From Canicola haemoglobinophilus (GTDB lineage Bacteria; Pseudomonadota; Gammaproteobacteria; Enterobacterales; Pasteurellaceae), in assembly GCF_002015075.1 (NCBI RefSeq), contig NZ_MUXZ01000006.1, positions 14,805 through 78,804 of the forward strand: DNA of 64,000 nt, given 5' to 3'. Shown here piece by piece: positions 1 through 8,338 of this stretch. Within the stretch, counting starts at the first letter, position 1. Each line of letters starts with the position of its first letter. A model generated the notes under the pieces. The model ran no database searches. It worked only from the letters and a program-made list of their open reading frames with translations, and had not been told where the DNA came from. The position numbers and the translations under genes are program-made.

Positions 1-228
1 TTGTTAGAGAAATTTCAATTGCAATCTCATTTTGGTGCTGTTGTCACTGCGGAGGATGTTGTTAATCATAAACCTGAACCAGACACTTTTTTACGCTGCG
101 CAGAATTATTAAATGTAAACCCGTTGAAATGCCTTGTTTTTGAAGATGCCGATCTTGGTGTACAAGCTGGATTAGCGGCTGGCATGGATGTTTTTGATGT
201 GCGGATTAATCAATTAATCACAAAATAA
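1..228 (+). CDS. yqaB: HAD-superfamily sugar phosphatase, YqaB-type, C-terminal part
   Basis: The window opens inside this gene, so only the last 75 residues are visible and the TTG at base 1 is not taken as the real start. The fragment has the late HAD motifs: the lysine of motif III in NHKPEPDTF (about residue 24) and the acidic pair of motif IV in VFEDADLGVQAGLAAGM. This pattern is typical of beta-phosphoglucomutase-like HAD enzymes, which remove phosphate from small sugar phosphates in the cytoplasm. The YqaB assignment is supported by the next gene, a YqaA-type membrane protein, since yqaB and yqaA are also neighbours in E. coli. The substrate cannot be told from this piece. Confidence 0.75.
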   Translation: MLEKFQLQSHFGAVVTAEDVVNHKPEPDTFLRCAELLNVNPLKCLVFEDADLGVQAGLAAGMDVFDVRINQLITK

Positions 229-262
229 GTGATTAATATGCTAGCTTTACATCATCTTCAAA

Positions 263-727
263 ATGGAAATATTTAGCTGGTCACTCTTTCTAGCTCATCC
301 AAAATTATTAATGTTTGCAAGTGCTTTTCTGAGCGCAACGGTTTTACCGGGAAATTCGGAAGTGATTTTTGTGGCATTAAGTAAGTCTTTATTATTCGCA
401 CATGGCTTTTTTTCCACAGAGCTTTGGAGCATTATCTTTATTGCTACTTTAGGAAATAGCTTAGGCAGCATGACGACTTACTGGATTGGTTGTTGGTTTC
501 CGAAATTTTCGCAAAATCGACCGCACTTTTGGGCATTAGATAAAATAAAACGCTATGGAATATGGGTTTTACTGCTAAGTTGGTTACCTATTGTGGGCGA
601 TATGTTTTGTGCATTGGCTGGTTGGTTAAGGCTCAACTGGCTTTATTCTGCGATTTTGATCTGTATCGGTAAATTCTTGCGTTATGTTCTTTTGCTAGGC
701 GTTAGTTGGGGACTATTTAATGGATAA
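263..727 (+). CDS. yqaA: YqaA/DedA-type (VTT domain) inner-membrane protein
   Basis: A 154-residue, strongly hydrophobic protein with several membrane segments, matching the short YqaA branch of the DedA/VTT family. The segment ATVLPGNSEVIF near residues 26-37 is the re-entrant motif that marks the family, and GNSLGSMTTYWIG follows in the next helix. DedA-type proteins are linked to lipid scrambling and membrane homeostasis, but the role of YqaA itself is unknown. It follows yqaB after 34 bases, on the same strand. A perfect hairpin begins just past the stop. A second VTT protein lies at 2019-2600. Family is sure; function is not. Confidence 0.8.
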   Translation: MEIFSWSLFLAHPKLLMFASAFLSATVLPGNSEVIFVALSKSLLFAHGFFSTELWSIIFIATLGNSLGSMTTYWIGCWFPKFSQNRPHFWALDKIKRYGIWVLLLSWLPIVGDMFCALAGWLRLNWLYSAILICIGKFLRYVLLLGVSWGLFNG

Positions 728-728
728 A

Positions 729-754
729 AAAGCGAGAGTATTTTCTCTCGCTTT
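729..754. terminator. bidirectional terminator between yqaA and nlpD
   Basis: A 10-bp perfect stem (AAAGCGAGAG with CTCTCGCTTT) and a 6-base loop lie between the convergent stops of yqaA and nlpD. It has A residues on the left and T residues on the right, so it can serve both strands. Confidence 0.85.
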
Positions 755-762
755 CTTCATGG

Positions 763-1818
763 TTAACGTTTTGGTAAATAGCCCATTGGATCCACTGATT
801 GACCTTTATAGCGGATTTCAAAATGAAGTTTGACCCCATTAGTGCCTGAACTACCCATTTTAGCAATTTGTTGTCCAGCTTTAACTTCTTGCTGATCTTT
901 GACTAAAATACTTTCATTATGTGCATAGGCACTTAAATAGTTGTCATTATGCTTAATAATAATTAAGTTGCCATATCCACGCAGCGCATCTCCCGCATAA
1001 ACAACTCGCCCAGCAGCTGCCGCATTAACGGCTTGTCCACGAGAACCGCTAATATCAATACCTTTGTTTCCGCCATCGGAACTTGAAAAACCTTGGATTA
1101 CTTTGCCGTTTGTTGGCCAAATCCAAGCAATATTGGAGGCTGGCGCAACTGGATTTGTCTTATTAACAGTTGGCATTGGTGGTGTTGGTGTAACAACAGT
1201 TTTCACTGGCTCAACAGTGGGTTTATTTGTATTCCATGCTTCATTTACTGGATTTTGAGTAACAATGGGTTGTTGGCTCATTGGCTGAGTTGGCATGGTT
1301 GATGCGATGTTGTTATCTGGCATGTTATTGGCAATTTTAAGGGTTTGTCCAACACTAAGGCTATAAGGCTCAGACATGTTATTTAGTGCGGCTAATTCTT
1401 TGACATCCATACCTGAAATATAGGCAATCAGGAACATGGTATCGCCTTTGCGTACTTTATAGGTATTGCCTTTGTAGAAACCCTTGTCGATTTTGCTATA
1501 AATAGGCGCATTGGTTTTTGGATCTCTTGGGATTTCAAAATTTTGTGAAACCTGTTTTTTAGCTGTTGAAATTACTTGCTGAGTATTTTGTTGGATTTTT
1601 TCAGGTTGATAAGCTGGCATTGTTACCTGTGGCATGCTCATACTATCAGGCATATTCTGTTGAATGACTTGAGGTTCCCAAGCCATTGAACCAGCGCCAT
1701 TAACGGGCTGCATGACACTTGGTGCAAGTTCTCCAGCATTTTCTACAGGTGCAGGATTATTTGAGCTACAAGCTGCTAGTACAGCCATACTAATAGGTAA
1801 AAGTAAAAATTTTTTCAT
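763..1818 (-). CDS. nlpD: NlpD/LppB outer-membrane lipoprotein, LysM plus degenerate M23 domain
   Basis: 351 residues. A lipoprotein signal peptide ends in LAAC (lipidated Cys17). A low-complexity Pro/Gln-rich linker follows, then a LysM peptidoglycan-binding domain at about 119-162 (YKVRKGDTMF to VGQTLKI) and an M23/LytM fold at about 230-345. The zinc site is degraded: the first histidine of the HxxxD motif is Asn251 (NKGID), and the HxH motif reads KLH. In E. coli the degenerate LytM domain of NlpD activates the amidase AmiC during cell separation, and the same role is inferred here. It is last in a long minus-strand gene run. Known as lppB in H. influenzae. Confidence 0.93.
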   Translation of the reverse strand: MKKFLLLPISMAVLAACSSNNPAPVENAGELAPSVMQPVNGAGSMAWEPQVIQQNMPDSMSMPQVTMPAYQPEKIQQNTQQVISTAKKQVSQNFEIPRDPKTNAPIYSKIDKGFYKGNTYKVRKGDTMFLIAYISGMDVKELAALNNMSEPYSLSVGQTLKIANNMPDNNIASTMPTQPMSQQPIVTQNPVNEAWNTNKPTVEPVKTVVTPTPPMPTVNKTNPVAPASNIAWIWPTNGKVIQGFSSSDGGNKGIDISGSRGQAVNAAAAGRVVYAGDALRGYGNLIIIKHNDNYLSAYAHNESILVKDQQEVKAGQQIAKMGSSGTNGVKLHFEIRYKGQSVDPMGYLPKR

Positions 1819-1830
1819 GTAAATACTCCG

Positions 1831-2010
1831 TTACTTCATATTTGTCGGCATAGTTTGTTGTTGGATTTGAGGGAATAGAACTGCATCTTTAGCTGCATTA
1901 TTAGCAGGCTCCATTATTCCCAGTGGTAATTCATTTTCATCAACCACTTTTGTTGTACTACAAGCGCTGATGATAAAAAGGCTTGATAATATTAGAACAA
2001 ATTTATTCAT
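1831..2010 (-). CDS. small lipoprotein of 59 residues upstream of nlpD
   Basis: A short reading frame from ATG at 2010 to TAA at 1831-1833 encodes 59 residues. It begins MNKFVLILSSLFIISACSTT, a lipoprotein signal with lipobox ISAC (Cys17) and serine at +2, consistent with outer-membrane sorting. The mature part of about 43 residues is acidic then Gln/Asn/Met-rich (IQQQTMPTNMK), with the same flavour as the N-terminal linker of NlpD next door. It sits 8 bases after the DedA-type gene and 12 bases before nlpD, so it is in the same operon. I do not recognise a named family. It could be a NlpD partner or a split-off N-terminal piece of an nlpD-like gene. Confidence 0.75.
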   Translation of the reverse strand: MNKFVLILSSLFIISACSTTKVVDENELPLGIMEPANNAAKDAVLFPQIQQQTMPTNMK

Positions 2011-2018
2011 TTTTAATC

Positions 2019-2600
2019 CTAGATTATTTCAATAATGAGATATGAAATTATGGCAAGAATAACAACAGACCATCCTATAATTTCAATGGATTGACGTAAT
2101 TTAGTAGCAAATTTCTCACCGCCCCAAGCAGCTAGTTTTGCAACAAGTAAAAATCTCGCAGCACGAGAAACAAACGCAGTCAGTAGGAAAGGCAAAAATG
2201 CCATTTGCATAACACCTGCGCAAATTGTAAAAATTTTATAAGGGATAGGCGAAAAACCTGCCACAAAAACGACTAAAATGCCCCATTCCTTGAACCAAGA
2301 AAGTGCGGTATCCCAATGTTGTTGATAACCCCATTGTTGAATATATCCTTCTACAAAATCAAAGGCATAGTAGCCTAGTCCATAACCAATTGCACCACCA
2401 ACTACGGAGGCAAGTGCAGTATAAAATGCAAATCTAATGGCATATTTTGGCTTATTCATTGACATTGGAATAAGCATGACGTCAGGTGGTATCGGGAAGA
2501 AAATTGCTTCAATAAAACTAACAAAGGCTAGCCAAAATGTAGCAAAACGATGGTTTGACCATTGCATAGTTTTATCATATAAGGCACCGAAAATTTTCAT
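2019..2600 (-). CDS. DedA/YqaA-family (VTT domain) inner-membrane protein
   Basis: 193 residues with about five membrane segments. The signature AIFFPIPPDVMLIPMSM (about residues 32-48) and the GGAIGYGLGYYAF helix mark the DedA/VTT family, and AGFSPIPYKIFTICAGV (about 114-130) is the second family motif, with its conserved proline. These proteins sit in the inner membrane and are tied to phospholipid flipping and envelope homeostasis. A gene of this kind between surE and nlpD is common in gammaproteobacteria. It is 29 bases downstream of surE and probably cotranscribed with it. The specific substrate is unknown. Confidence 0.85.
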   Translation of the reverse strand: MKIFGALYDKTMQWSNHRFATFWLAFVSFIEAIFFPIPPDVMLIPMSMNKPKYAIRFAFYTALASVVGGAIGYGLGYYAFDFVEGYIQQWGYQQHWDTALSWFKEWGILVVFVAGFSPIPYKIFTICAGVMQMAFLPFLLTAFVSRAARFLLVAKLAAWGGEKFATKLRQSIEIIGWSVVILAIISYLIIEII

Positions 2601-2629
2601 ACCTGATTCCTTTGATTAAAAAATATTCA

Positions 2630-3370
2630 CTATTCCTTGTTCAGCCATTGTTGTAAAGCTGCCATAGAATGATAAGCGGTCATATCCGTTTGAATTGGTG
2701 TAATGGAAACATAACCATTTTTAACTGCATGGAAATCAGTCCCTTCAGCCTCATTTTCGGCTAACCCTATTGGTCCAATCCAATAAATATCTTCGCCTCT
2801 AGGGTCTTGCTGCTTAATAATATCTGCAGCAGCAGAACGATAACCAAGATGGCAAACTTTAATTCCTTTTATTTGATCATAGGGAAGATCTGGCACATTA
2901 ATATTAATAATTTCACGGCTTTTTAATAATTGTCCATGTAATTTAGGAATAAGTTCTCCCACAATTCTTGCCGCACTTTCATAATGTTGTCTGCCATCTA
3001 AGGAAACTGCAATAGCAGGCAAGCCTAAATGACGACCTTCTAAGGCCGCAGCAACCGTGCCAGAATAAATCACATCATCGCCTAAATTGACCCCCGCATT
3101 GATCCCTGAAACCACCAGATCAATTTGACCAGATAAAAATCCATTCAAGGCTAAATGTACACAATCTGCTGGCGTTCCATTAATACTGTAATCGCCATTA
3201 TCTAATTTCATTGGGCGCAAAGGCTCAATGAGAGTTAATGAACTTGAGGCAGCACTGCGATTGCGATCTGGAGCAACAACAGTTACCTGTGCAAACTTGC
3301 GTAATTCTTTGGCAAGGGTTTTGATCCCTTCTGCTTGTATGCCATCATCATTAGAAAGCAGAATATGCAT
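2630..3370 (-). CDS. surE: 5'/3'-nucleotidase SurE
   Basis: 246 residues, the usual SurE length. The N-terminal [13 protein letters not shown] carries the metal-binding Asp8-Asp9 pair, and [19 protein letters not shown] (about 88-106) holds the conserved Asn and the phosphate-binding loop. SurE removes phosphate from nucleoside 5'- and 3'-monophosphates and short polyphosphate in the cytoplasm, and is linked to stationary-phase survival. The order truD-surE-(membrane protein)-nlpD is the classic gammaproteobacterial cluster. The pcm gene found beside surE in E. coli is absent. surE starts 14 bases after the truD stop. Confidence 0.95.
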   Translation of the reverse strand: MHILLSNDDGIQAEGIKTLAKELRKFAQVTVVAPDRNRSAASSSLTLIEPLRPMKLDNGDYSINGTPADCVHLALNGFLSGQIDLVVSGINAGVNLGDDVIYSGTVAAALEGRHLGLPAIAVSLDGRQHYESAARIVGELIPKLHGQLLKSREIININVPDLPYDQIKGIKVCHLGYRSAAADIIKQQDPRGEDIYWIGPIGLAENEAEGTDFHAVKNGYVSITPIQTDMTAYHSMAALQQWLNKE

Positions 3371-3384
3371 ATTATTTCCTATAT

Positions 3385-4398
3385 TTAAAATTCTTCATTG
3401 ATCTTGACGAGTTCTCTGACTAGCGCGGTCGCATAGCTTCCTGCTGGCAAATAAAACTTCAGTTTTAATCCTTCAGGTTCAAATGACCAAGTTAACTCCT
3501 GCGCTTGTATCAATATTGGGCGGCGAGCTGGTTTCATTCGTTCCTGTTTCATTAAATGCAATAAATCTTGATGTTCTACCACAATTGCATTTTCTAAATC
3601 ACAAGCTAATTGCATATGTTCGCCAATAAGTGCGGCGGTAATTTGGAGATCTTGTTGTGCTAAACGTTGTTGCAATAGCGCTAAGTCTTCATTTTGATCT
3701 GCGCTGAACCAACTATGTGAGCCAGCTAGCTGCAAAATATCATTTGCTAAGATCTGATTATGCAAGCCTTGCTGAATACGAGCAGACACAATCAAGTTAA
3801 ATACTTCGCTACGAGCAGCGGAGAGATAAAAACTACGTTTTTTGCGATCTTTGACGTTAATTTCGCCTTTTGCCCAGCGTAGCGCTTGGGTTAAATTATG
3901 TCCATCTCGACCAAAGCGTTGCTCTGTAAAATAATTAGGAAAACCATGTTTTTTTATATTTTCTAACCGCACTTTGAGATCATCGTCTTCTTGTGCACCA
4001 CGCAGTAAAATCTCGAAATAATTTCCCTCTAAACTGCCGGTACGAATTTTCCGATTGTGGCGTGTCACTTCAAGAATCTCTACGCCATCAAGTTGAAATT
4101 GGCTGAAATCAGGTGTTGCTTTTCCCGGCATTTGTAAACAAAACCACTGTTCAGTGATCGCTTTACGATCTTTCAGTCCTGCATACCCCATATTCTTCGC
4201 AGAAATTCCAGCAAATTGAGCCAGTTTTTCACCAACAAATAAGGTATTGCAGTCTGTTTTGCGCACTTTTACTGCAACGAATTCGCCATCGCCCGACATG
4301 TCATAGCCAAGATGTTCTTTAACGATAAAATCGGCCCATTGTGCCTTTAAAAGTGCGGTCTGTTTTGGCACTGTTTGTAAGTAAGCTAATTCATTCAT
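3385..4398 (-). CDS. truD: tRNA pseudouridine(13) synthase TruD
   Basis: 337 residues from ATG at 4398 ([10 protein letters not shown]). A longer frame upstream overlaps ispF and is rejected because the 2-base spacing to the ispF stop fits operon packing. [13 protein letters not shown] holds the catalytic aspartate (Asp77), and [15 protein letters not shown] is the second TruD family motif. The enzyme makes pseudouridine at position 13 of tRNA(Glu). The C-terminal part ([26 protein letters not shown]) matches the TRUD insertion and closing helix. An uptake-sequence core lies inside the gene at 4351-4359. Confidence 0.94.
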   Translation of the reverse strand: MNELAYLQTVPKQTALLKAQWADFIVKEHLGYDMSGDGEFVAVKVRKTDCNTLFVGEKLAQFAGISAKNMGYAGLKDRKAITEQWFCLQMPGKATPDFSQFQLDGVEILEVTRHNRKIRTGSLEGNYFEILLRGAQEDDDLKVRLENIKKHGFPNYFTEQRFGRDGHNLTQALRWAKGEINVKDRKKRSFYLSAARSEVFNLIVSARIQQGLHNQILANDILQLAGSHSWFSADQNEDLALLQQRLAQQDLQITAALIGEHMQLACDLENAIVVEHQDLLHLMKQERMKPARRPILIQAQELTWSFEPEGLKLKFYLPAGSYATALVRELVKINEEF

Positions 4399-4400
4399 GG

Positions 4401-4880
4401 CTATGCTTTTTTCACTAATAATGCAACAGCTTCGCAAGCAATCCCTTCGCCACGCCCTGTAAAACCTAATTTTTCTGTGGTTGTTGCTTTCACATTCACT
4501 TGTTCCATATCGCAATTGAGATCTTCAGCAATTGCCGCACGCATTGCGTCAATATGTGGACGCATTTTAGGTGCTTGGGCAATGATAGTGACATCCACAT
4601 TGCCTACTTGATAACCTTTAGCTAAAACTGCTTGGTAAGCTGTTCTTAACAAGCCACGACTATCTGCACCTTTGTATTGCATATCCGTATCTGGAAATAA
4701 TTTGCCTATATCGCCTAACGCCATAGCACCAAGCAAGGCATCGGTTAATGCGTGCAATGCTACATCGCCGTCACTATGTGCAACTAAACCTTTTTCATAA
4801 GGGATTGCCACCCCACCAATAATAATGGGACCTTCACCACCAAAGGCGTGCACATCAAAGCCGTGACCAATTCTTATCAT
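4401..4880 (-). CDS. ispF: 2-C-methyl-D-erythritol 2,4-cyclodiphosphate synthase
   Basis: 159 residues, the full IspF length. The metal ligands are visible in [12 protein letters not shown] (Asp9, His11), and [18 protein letters not shown] is the family signature with the third histidine. [15 protein letters not shown] near the C-terminus forms the CMP-binding side. The enzyme cyclises CDP-methylerythritol phosphate to MEcPP in the non-mevalonate isoprenoid pathway. It usually follows ispD directly, but here a potassium antiporter gene lies between them. All are minus strand with small gaps, so cotranscription is still likely. Confidence 0.96.
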   Translation of the reverse strand: MIRIGHGFDVHAFGGEGPIIIGGVAIPYEKGLVAHSDGDVALHALTDALLGAMALGDIGKLFPDTDMQYKGADSRGLLRTAYQAVLAKGYQVGNVDVTIIAQAPKMRPHIDAMRAAIAEDLNCDMEQVNVKATTTEKLGFTGRGEGIACEAVALLVKKA

Positions 4881-4892
4881 ATTTTTTCCTAA

Positions 4893-6698
4893 TTAACGTT
4901 CTTTACTCATAATTTGTTGCACTTCAGCCATCATTTCTTGGTCGACATCTAAAGCGATTTGAATTAATTCTTTATTTTCAAAGCGAGAAATTTTTGGATC
5001 ATAAACCTCAGCCATCAATTTCACACTGTGACGATCTTTTCTAAAATATGCCTCGCCAATTTCTGTCACTATATCTTCATCCATGCCCAAGGATAACAAG
5101 GCTTTTTTACCCGTTCTTAAGGCTGAATCAAAGGTTTCACGAATTTGGATATTGGCACCTGCATCATACAGATCGTAAACATGAATACGATCGTAGGCAC
5201 GGGCGATAATTTTTGCTTGAGGGTTCATTTTACGAGCCAATTCAACCACATGTAGCGCTTGTTCTCGATTATCGATGGCTACAATCAATAATTCGGCATT
5301 TTCGACACCAGCAGCATGTAAGAGTTCAGGACGAGTTGCATCACCGTAATAACATTTAATACCAAGCTTTTTCATTCCTGCGATTAAGCCAGCATCTTTG
5401 TCAATAATCGTTGGATGATGTCCTGTCATGACTAACATGCGATGGACAATCTGACCAAAGCGCCCTAGACCAATCAATACAATCGGATGTTGCTCATCAA
5501 TATGATCCGCACTTCTTTCTGGTTGAGTTGGTTTTAAACGAGGGATAATGTATTTCTTCTGTGCAATGATAAAGAGCGGTGTTAAAACCATAGAAAGTAC
5601 AACAATGGCGGTCATGTTAGCTTGCACTTCTTCTGAAATGACATTTTGGCTCGCTGCAGCAGAGAATAATACAAAGGCAAATTCGCCACCTTGCGCCATG
5701 ATAATTGCGCGGTCGATAGAATTGGCATTGCCTGTTTTGGTCACTAAAGCCACTAAGTAAATTGCTAAGCCTTTGACCAACATAAAAATCAGTACGCCAA
5801 AAATAATTAAGAATAAATTTTCAGCTACAACAGAAAGGTTTAGTGACATACCTACGCCAAGGAAGAATAAGCCTAATAACAAACCTCTAAATGGCTCAAT
5901 ATCCGCTTCAAGTTGGTGGCGGAAACTGGATTCAGAAAGTAGCACCCCAGCAACAAAAGCGCCCATTGCCATAGATAATCCACCTTCTTCCATAAGTAGT
6001 GCAGAACCTAGCACAACTAAAAGTGCGGCTGCTGTCATTACTTCACGAATTTTCGTTTTGGCTAAAATTTTAAATAATGGATTTAATAACCAAAGTCCAG
6101 CTGCCACTAAAACGGCAACGGCACCACCAGAAATAGCGATTTTTTGCCAAAGTGGTTCGGTTGAAGCGACTTTATCCGGCGATAAGAAGGTTACAAAAGC
6201 AAGTAATGGAACGATGAGTAAATCTTCAAAGAGCAAAATGGAAACAATACGTTGTCCTCTTGGTGAGGTCATATCATTACGATCACTGAGTTCTTGCATC
6301 ACGATTGCTGTTGAGGTTAAAACGAAACCAGAGGCGGCAACAAAAGCAACTTTCCAATCAAAACCATATAAAATTGCAATGTAGGTTAATGCTCCTGTAC
6401 AAAGGGTAATTTGGAATGCACCTAAGCAAAATATATGGTTACGCAATCCCCAAATATGTGAAGGTTTCATCTCCAACCCAATGATGAACAAGAACATGAC
6501 CACGCCTAATTCAGCAATATGGATTATTCCTTCTGGATCGGTAAAAAGCCCTAAGCCAAATGGCCCAATAACTAAACCTGCGGCTAAATAACCCAATACT
6601 GAGCCAAGTCCTAAGCGTTTGAATAGCGGAACCGCAACCACTGCAGCGGCAAGAAGCGTAACAACGCTAACAAGTTGGTTTGCACCTTCAGCTGCCAT
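4893..6698 (-). CDS. kefB: KefB/KefC-type K+/H+ antiporter with RCK domain
   Basis: 601 residues, the length of E. coli KefB. The first 380 or so residues are a monovalent cation/proton antiporter domain with about 12 membrane helices, including the Kef signature LLMEEGGLSMAMGAFVAGV and GLFFLGVGMSLN. From about residue 400 a cytoplasmic RCK/TrkA-N domain begins with the nucleotide-binding GLGRFG. Kef systems export potassium and acidify the cytoplasm during electrophile stress, gated by glutathione adducts. KefB versus KefC is chosen mainly by length. The usual KefG/KefF partner genes are not adjacent. The gene sits between ispD and ispF, an unusual position. Confidence 0.88.
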   Translation of the reverse strand: MAAEGANQLVSVVTLLAAAVVAVPLFKRLGLGSVLGYLAAGLVIGPFGLGLFTDPEGIIHIAELGVVMFLFIIGLEMKPSHIWGLRNHIFCLGAFQITLCTGALTYIAILYGFDWKVAFVAASGFVLTSTAIVMQELSDRNDMTSPRGQRIVSILLFEDLLIVPLLAFVTFLSPDKVASTEPLWQKIAISGGAVAVLVAAGLWLLNPLFKILAKTKIREVMTAAALLVVLGSALLMEEGGLSMAMGAFVAGVLLSESSFRHQLEADIEPFRGLLLGLFFLGVGMSLNLSVVAENLFLIIFGVLIFMLVKGLAIYLVALVTKTGNANSIDRAIIMAQGGEFAFVLFSAAASQNVISEEVQANMTAIVVLSMVLTPLFIIAQKKYIIPRLKPTQPERSADHIDEQHPIVLIGLGRFGQIVHRMLVMTGHHPTIIDKDAGLIAGMKKLGIKCYYGDATRPELLHAAGVENAELLIVAIDNREQALHVVELARKMNPQAKIIARAYDRIHVYDLYDAGANIQIRETFDSALRTGKKALLSLGMDEDIVTEIGEAYFRKDRHSVKLMAEVYDPKISRFENKELIQIALDVDQEMMAEVQQIMSKER

Positions 6699-6709
6699 AA
6701 TAAGTACCT

Positions 6710-7387
6710 TTATTTTCTGGTTAAATAAAATTCCGCTAATGCTAAGTCTTCTGGGTGAGTGACTTTAATATTATCGCTACGCCCTGACACTAAGTGCGGT
6801 CGAAATCCTGCGAGTTCCATTGCTGAGGCCTCATCTGTTACGATAAAGCCCTGTTTTTCAGCTTGCTCTAAGGCATTTTGTAAGCGTTCAACAGGAAAAA
6901 ATTGTGGTGTTTGCGCCAACCATAATTGGCTACGATCTTCCGTATGTTGAATTTGTAAATCTGCATTTGAACGTTTAATGGTATCTACTGCTGGAATTGC
7001 TAGAATAGCGCCATTTTCATCTTGAATTTGCACTAATTTATCCAAATCCTCGTGGCGCAAACAAGGGCGAGCAGCATCATGTACCAACACCCAAGATGTT
7101 TTATTTTCAATAGAACGTAAACCATTTAATACAGAGTCTGCACGATTTGCTCCACCAGTGACTATTTTTATCCGTGGATCTTGTAGTAAATCAATGCTCG
7201 ATAAATAAGGATCATTTTCAGCTACAGGCAAAATAATTTGATTAATTTTTTCGTAGCTCAAAAAAATATTTAATGTATGTTCTAAAATAGTTTTACCCAA
7301 GATTTTTAAATATTGCTTGGGGCGATCCGCTTGCATACGACTACCAATGCCCGCTGCAGGTATAATGGCAATAATTTCTCTATTCAT
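6710..7387 (-). CDS. ispD: 2-C-methyl-D-erythritol 4-phosphate cytidylyltransferase
   Basis: 225 residues. The nucleotidyltransferase loop [11 protein letters not shown] with RPKQYL follows the start. [10 protein letters not shown] (about 97-106) carries the metal-binding aspartate, and [11 protein letters not shown] and [10 protein letters not shown] are further IspD blocks. The enzyme joins MEP to CTP, making CDP-methylerythritol. Its start abuts the ftsB stop, and the Kef gene begins 11 bases after its own stop. The ftsB-ispD order is standard in gammaproteobacteria. Confidence 0.96.
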   Translation of the reverse strand: MNREIIAIIPAAGIGSRMQADRPKQYLKILGKTILEHTLNIFLSYEKINQIILPVAENDPYLSSIDLLQDPRIKIVTGGANRADSVLNGLRSIENKTSWVLVHDAARPCLRHEDLDKLVQIQDENGAILAIPAVDTIKRSNADLQIQHTEDRSQLWLAQTPQFFPVERLQNALEQAEKQGFIVTDEASAMELAGFRPHLVSGRSDNIKVTHPEDLALAEFYLTRK

Positions 7388-7669
7388 TTATCTATTCTTA
7401 TCTTTAACAATACGATAAAACACTTCGTTTTGCTTAATCATTTCATATTCCATTCTTGCTCTTTCTTCAATTGCTTCAAGTCCATTTTTTAGATCTTTAA
7501 TTTCTGAAAAAATGATTTGATTGCGTTGCGATAATTTCTCATTTTCTTGTTTACGTTGAGCGATTTCTGCTTTGACATTTTGGTAATCAAAATACCCATT
7601 TTTGCCAAACCAAAGATCATATTGAAAAGTGACCAGTAAAGTTAACAGAATTAAAATAAATAAACGCAT
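7388..7669 (-). CDS. ftsB: cell division protein FtsB
   Basis: 93 residues. A short cytoplasmic tip leads into one membrane helix (LFILILLTLLVTFQYDLWF) and then a periplasmic coiled coil (about 30-75, rich in Glu/Lys/Gln with heptad spacing). The family block EERARMEYEMIKQNEVFYRIV closes the protein. FtsB forms the FtsQLB complex, which activates septal peptidoglycan synthesis. It directly abuts ispD, as in E. coli. Confidence 0.94.
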   Translation of the reverse strand: MRLFILILLTLLVTFQYDLWFGKNGYFDYQNVKAEIAQRKQENEKLSQRNQIIFSEIKDLKNGLEAIEERARMEYEMIKQNEVFYRIVKDKNR

Positions 7670-7679
7670 TTTTTATCTC

Positions 7680-8156
7680 TTATTTTTCATACCAAATGTT
7701 ATTGATGTATAGGGATTGTATCCCAGAAGGTGTTGAAACTTTAACCTCTTCATCGACTTCTTTACCAATTAAAGCTCTGGCAACGGGACTATCAATAGAG
7801 ATCCAATTTTTAGCAGGATCAAATTCATCACAACCGACAATTCGATATTGCTTTTCCTCACCTTGTTCATCTTCTAATGCAACCCATGCGCCAAAAAAGA
7901 CTTTGCCTTCTTGTTTTGGGTTATAGTCCACAATTTGTAAAACTTCTAAACGTTTCATTAGAAAACGGACTCGACGATCAATTTCTCTTAAACGGCGTTT
8001 GCCATAAATATATTCTGCATTTTCGCTACGATCACCTAAAGCAGCGGCATCAGATACAGCTTGAGTGACTTTAGGGCGCTCGTCTTTCCATAAATACTTT
8101 AGTTCTTGATCTAGAGCATTCCAGCCGTAACGAGTGATGTAATTAGATTTGGACAT
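7680..8156 (-). CDS. greB: transcript cleavage factor GreB
   Basis: 158 residues from ATG at 8156 (MSKSNYITRYGW), the same length as E. coli GreB. A ribosome site GAAGGAAG precedes this ATG, while a longer frame to 8207 lacks one. The N-terminal coiled coil carries the acidic tip in AALGDRSENAEYIYGKRR, which inserts into the RNA polymerase secondary channel, and the C-terminal half is the FKBP-like domain. GreB rescues backtracked polymerase. It opens the long minus-strand run, with ftsB 10 bases downstream, and it is divergent from tex. Confidence 0.95.
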   Translation of the reverse strand: MSKSNYITRYGWNALDQELKYLWKDERPKVTQAVSDAAALGDRSENAEYIYGKRRLREIDRRVRFLMKRLEVLQIVDYNPKQEGKVFFGAWVALEDEQGEEKQYRIVGCDEFDPAKNWISIDSPVARALIGKEVDEEVKVSTPSGIQSLYINNIWYEK

Positions 8157-8338
8157 TATATTGACTTCCTTCAAAAGAGGGCGAAATTGTAGCATAAGAT
8201 CAATCATAAATATGTGAAGAATGGCTAAAATTACAGTTAATTTAGCAATTTCTCCAATAATTGTTTGAACTATTGCTTTAAACCCAGTATTCTACGGCGA
8301 ATTTTTTTCTTTCAACAGAACATAGAAATAGAAACAAG

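Noticed and set aside
4399..4515. N-terminal extension of truD into ispF
   Set aside because: The extra residues are read from ispF in another frame and lack similarity to TruD; ATG 4398 gives the normal protein length.
5773..6384. 203-residue open frame on the plus strand inside the Kef antiporter gene
   Set aside because: It is antisense to a well-supported gene, has Ser/Thr/Lys/Pro composition typical of shadow frames, and has no ribosome site.
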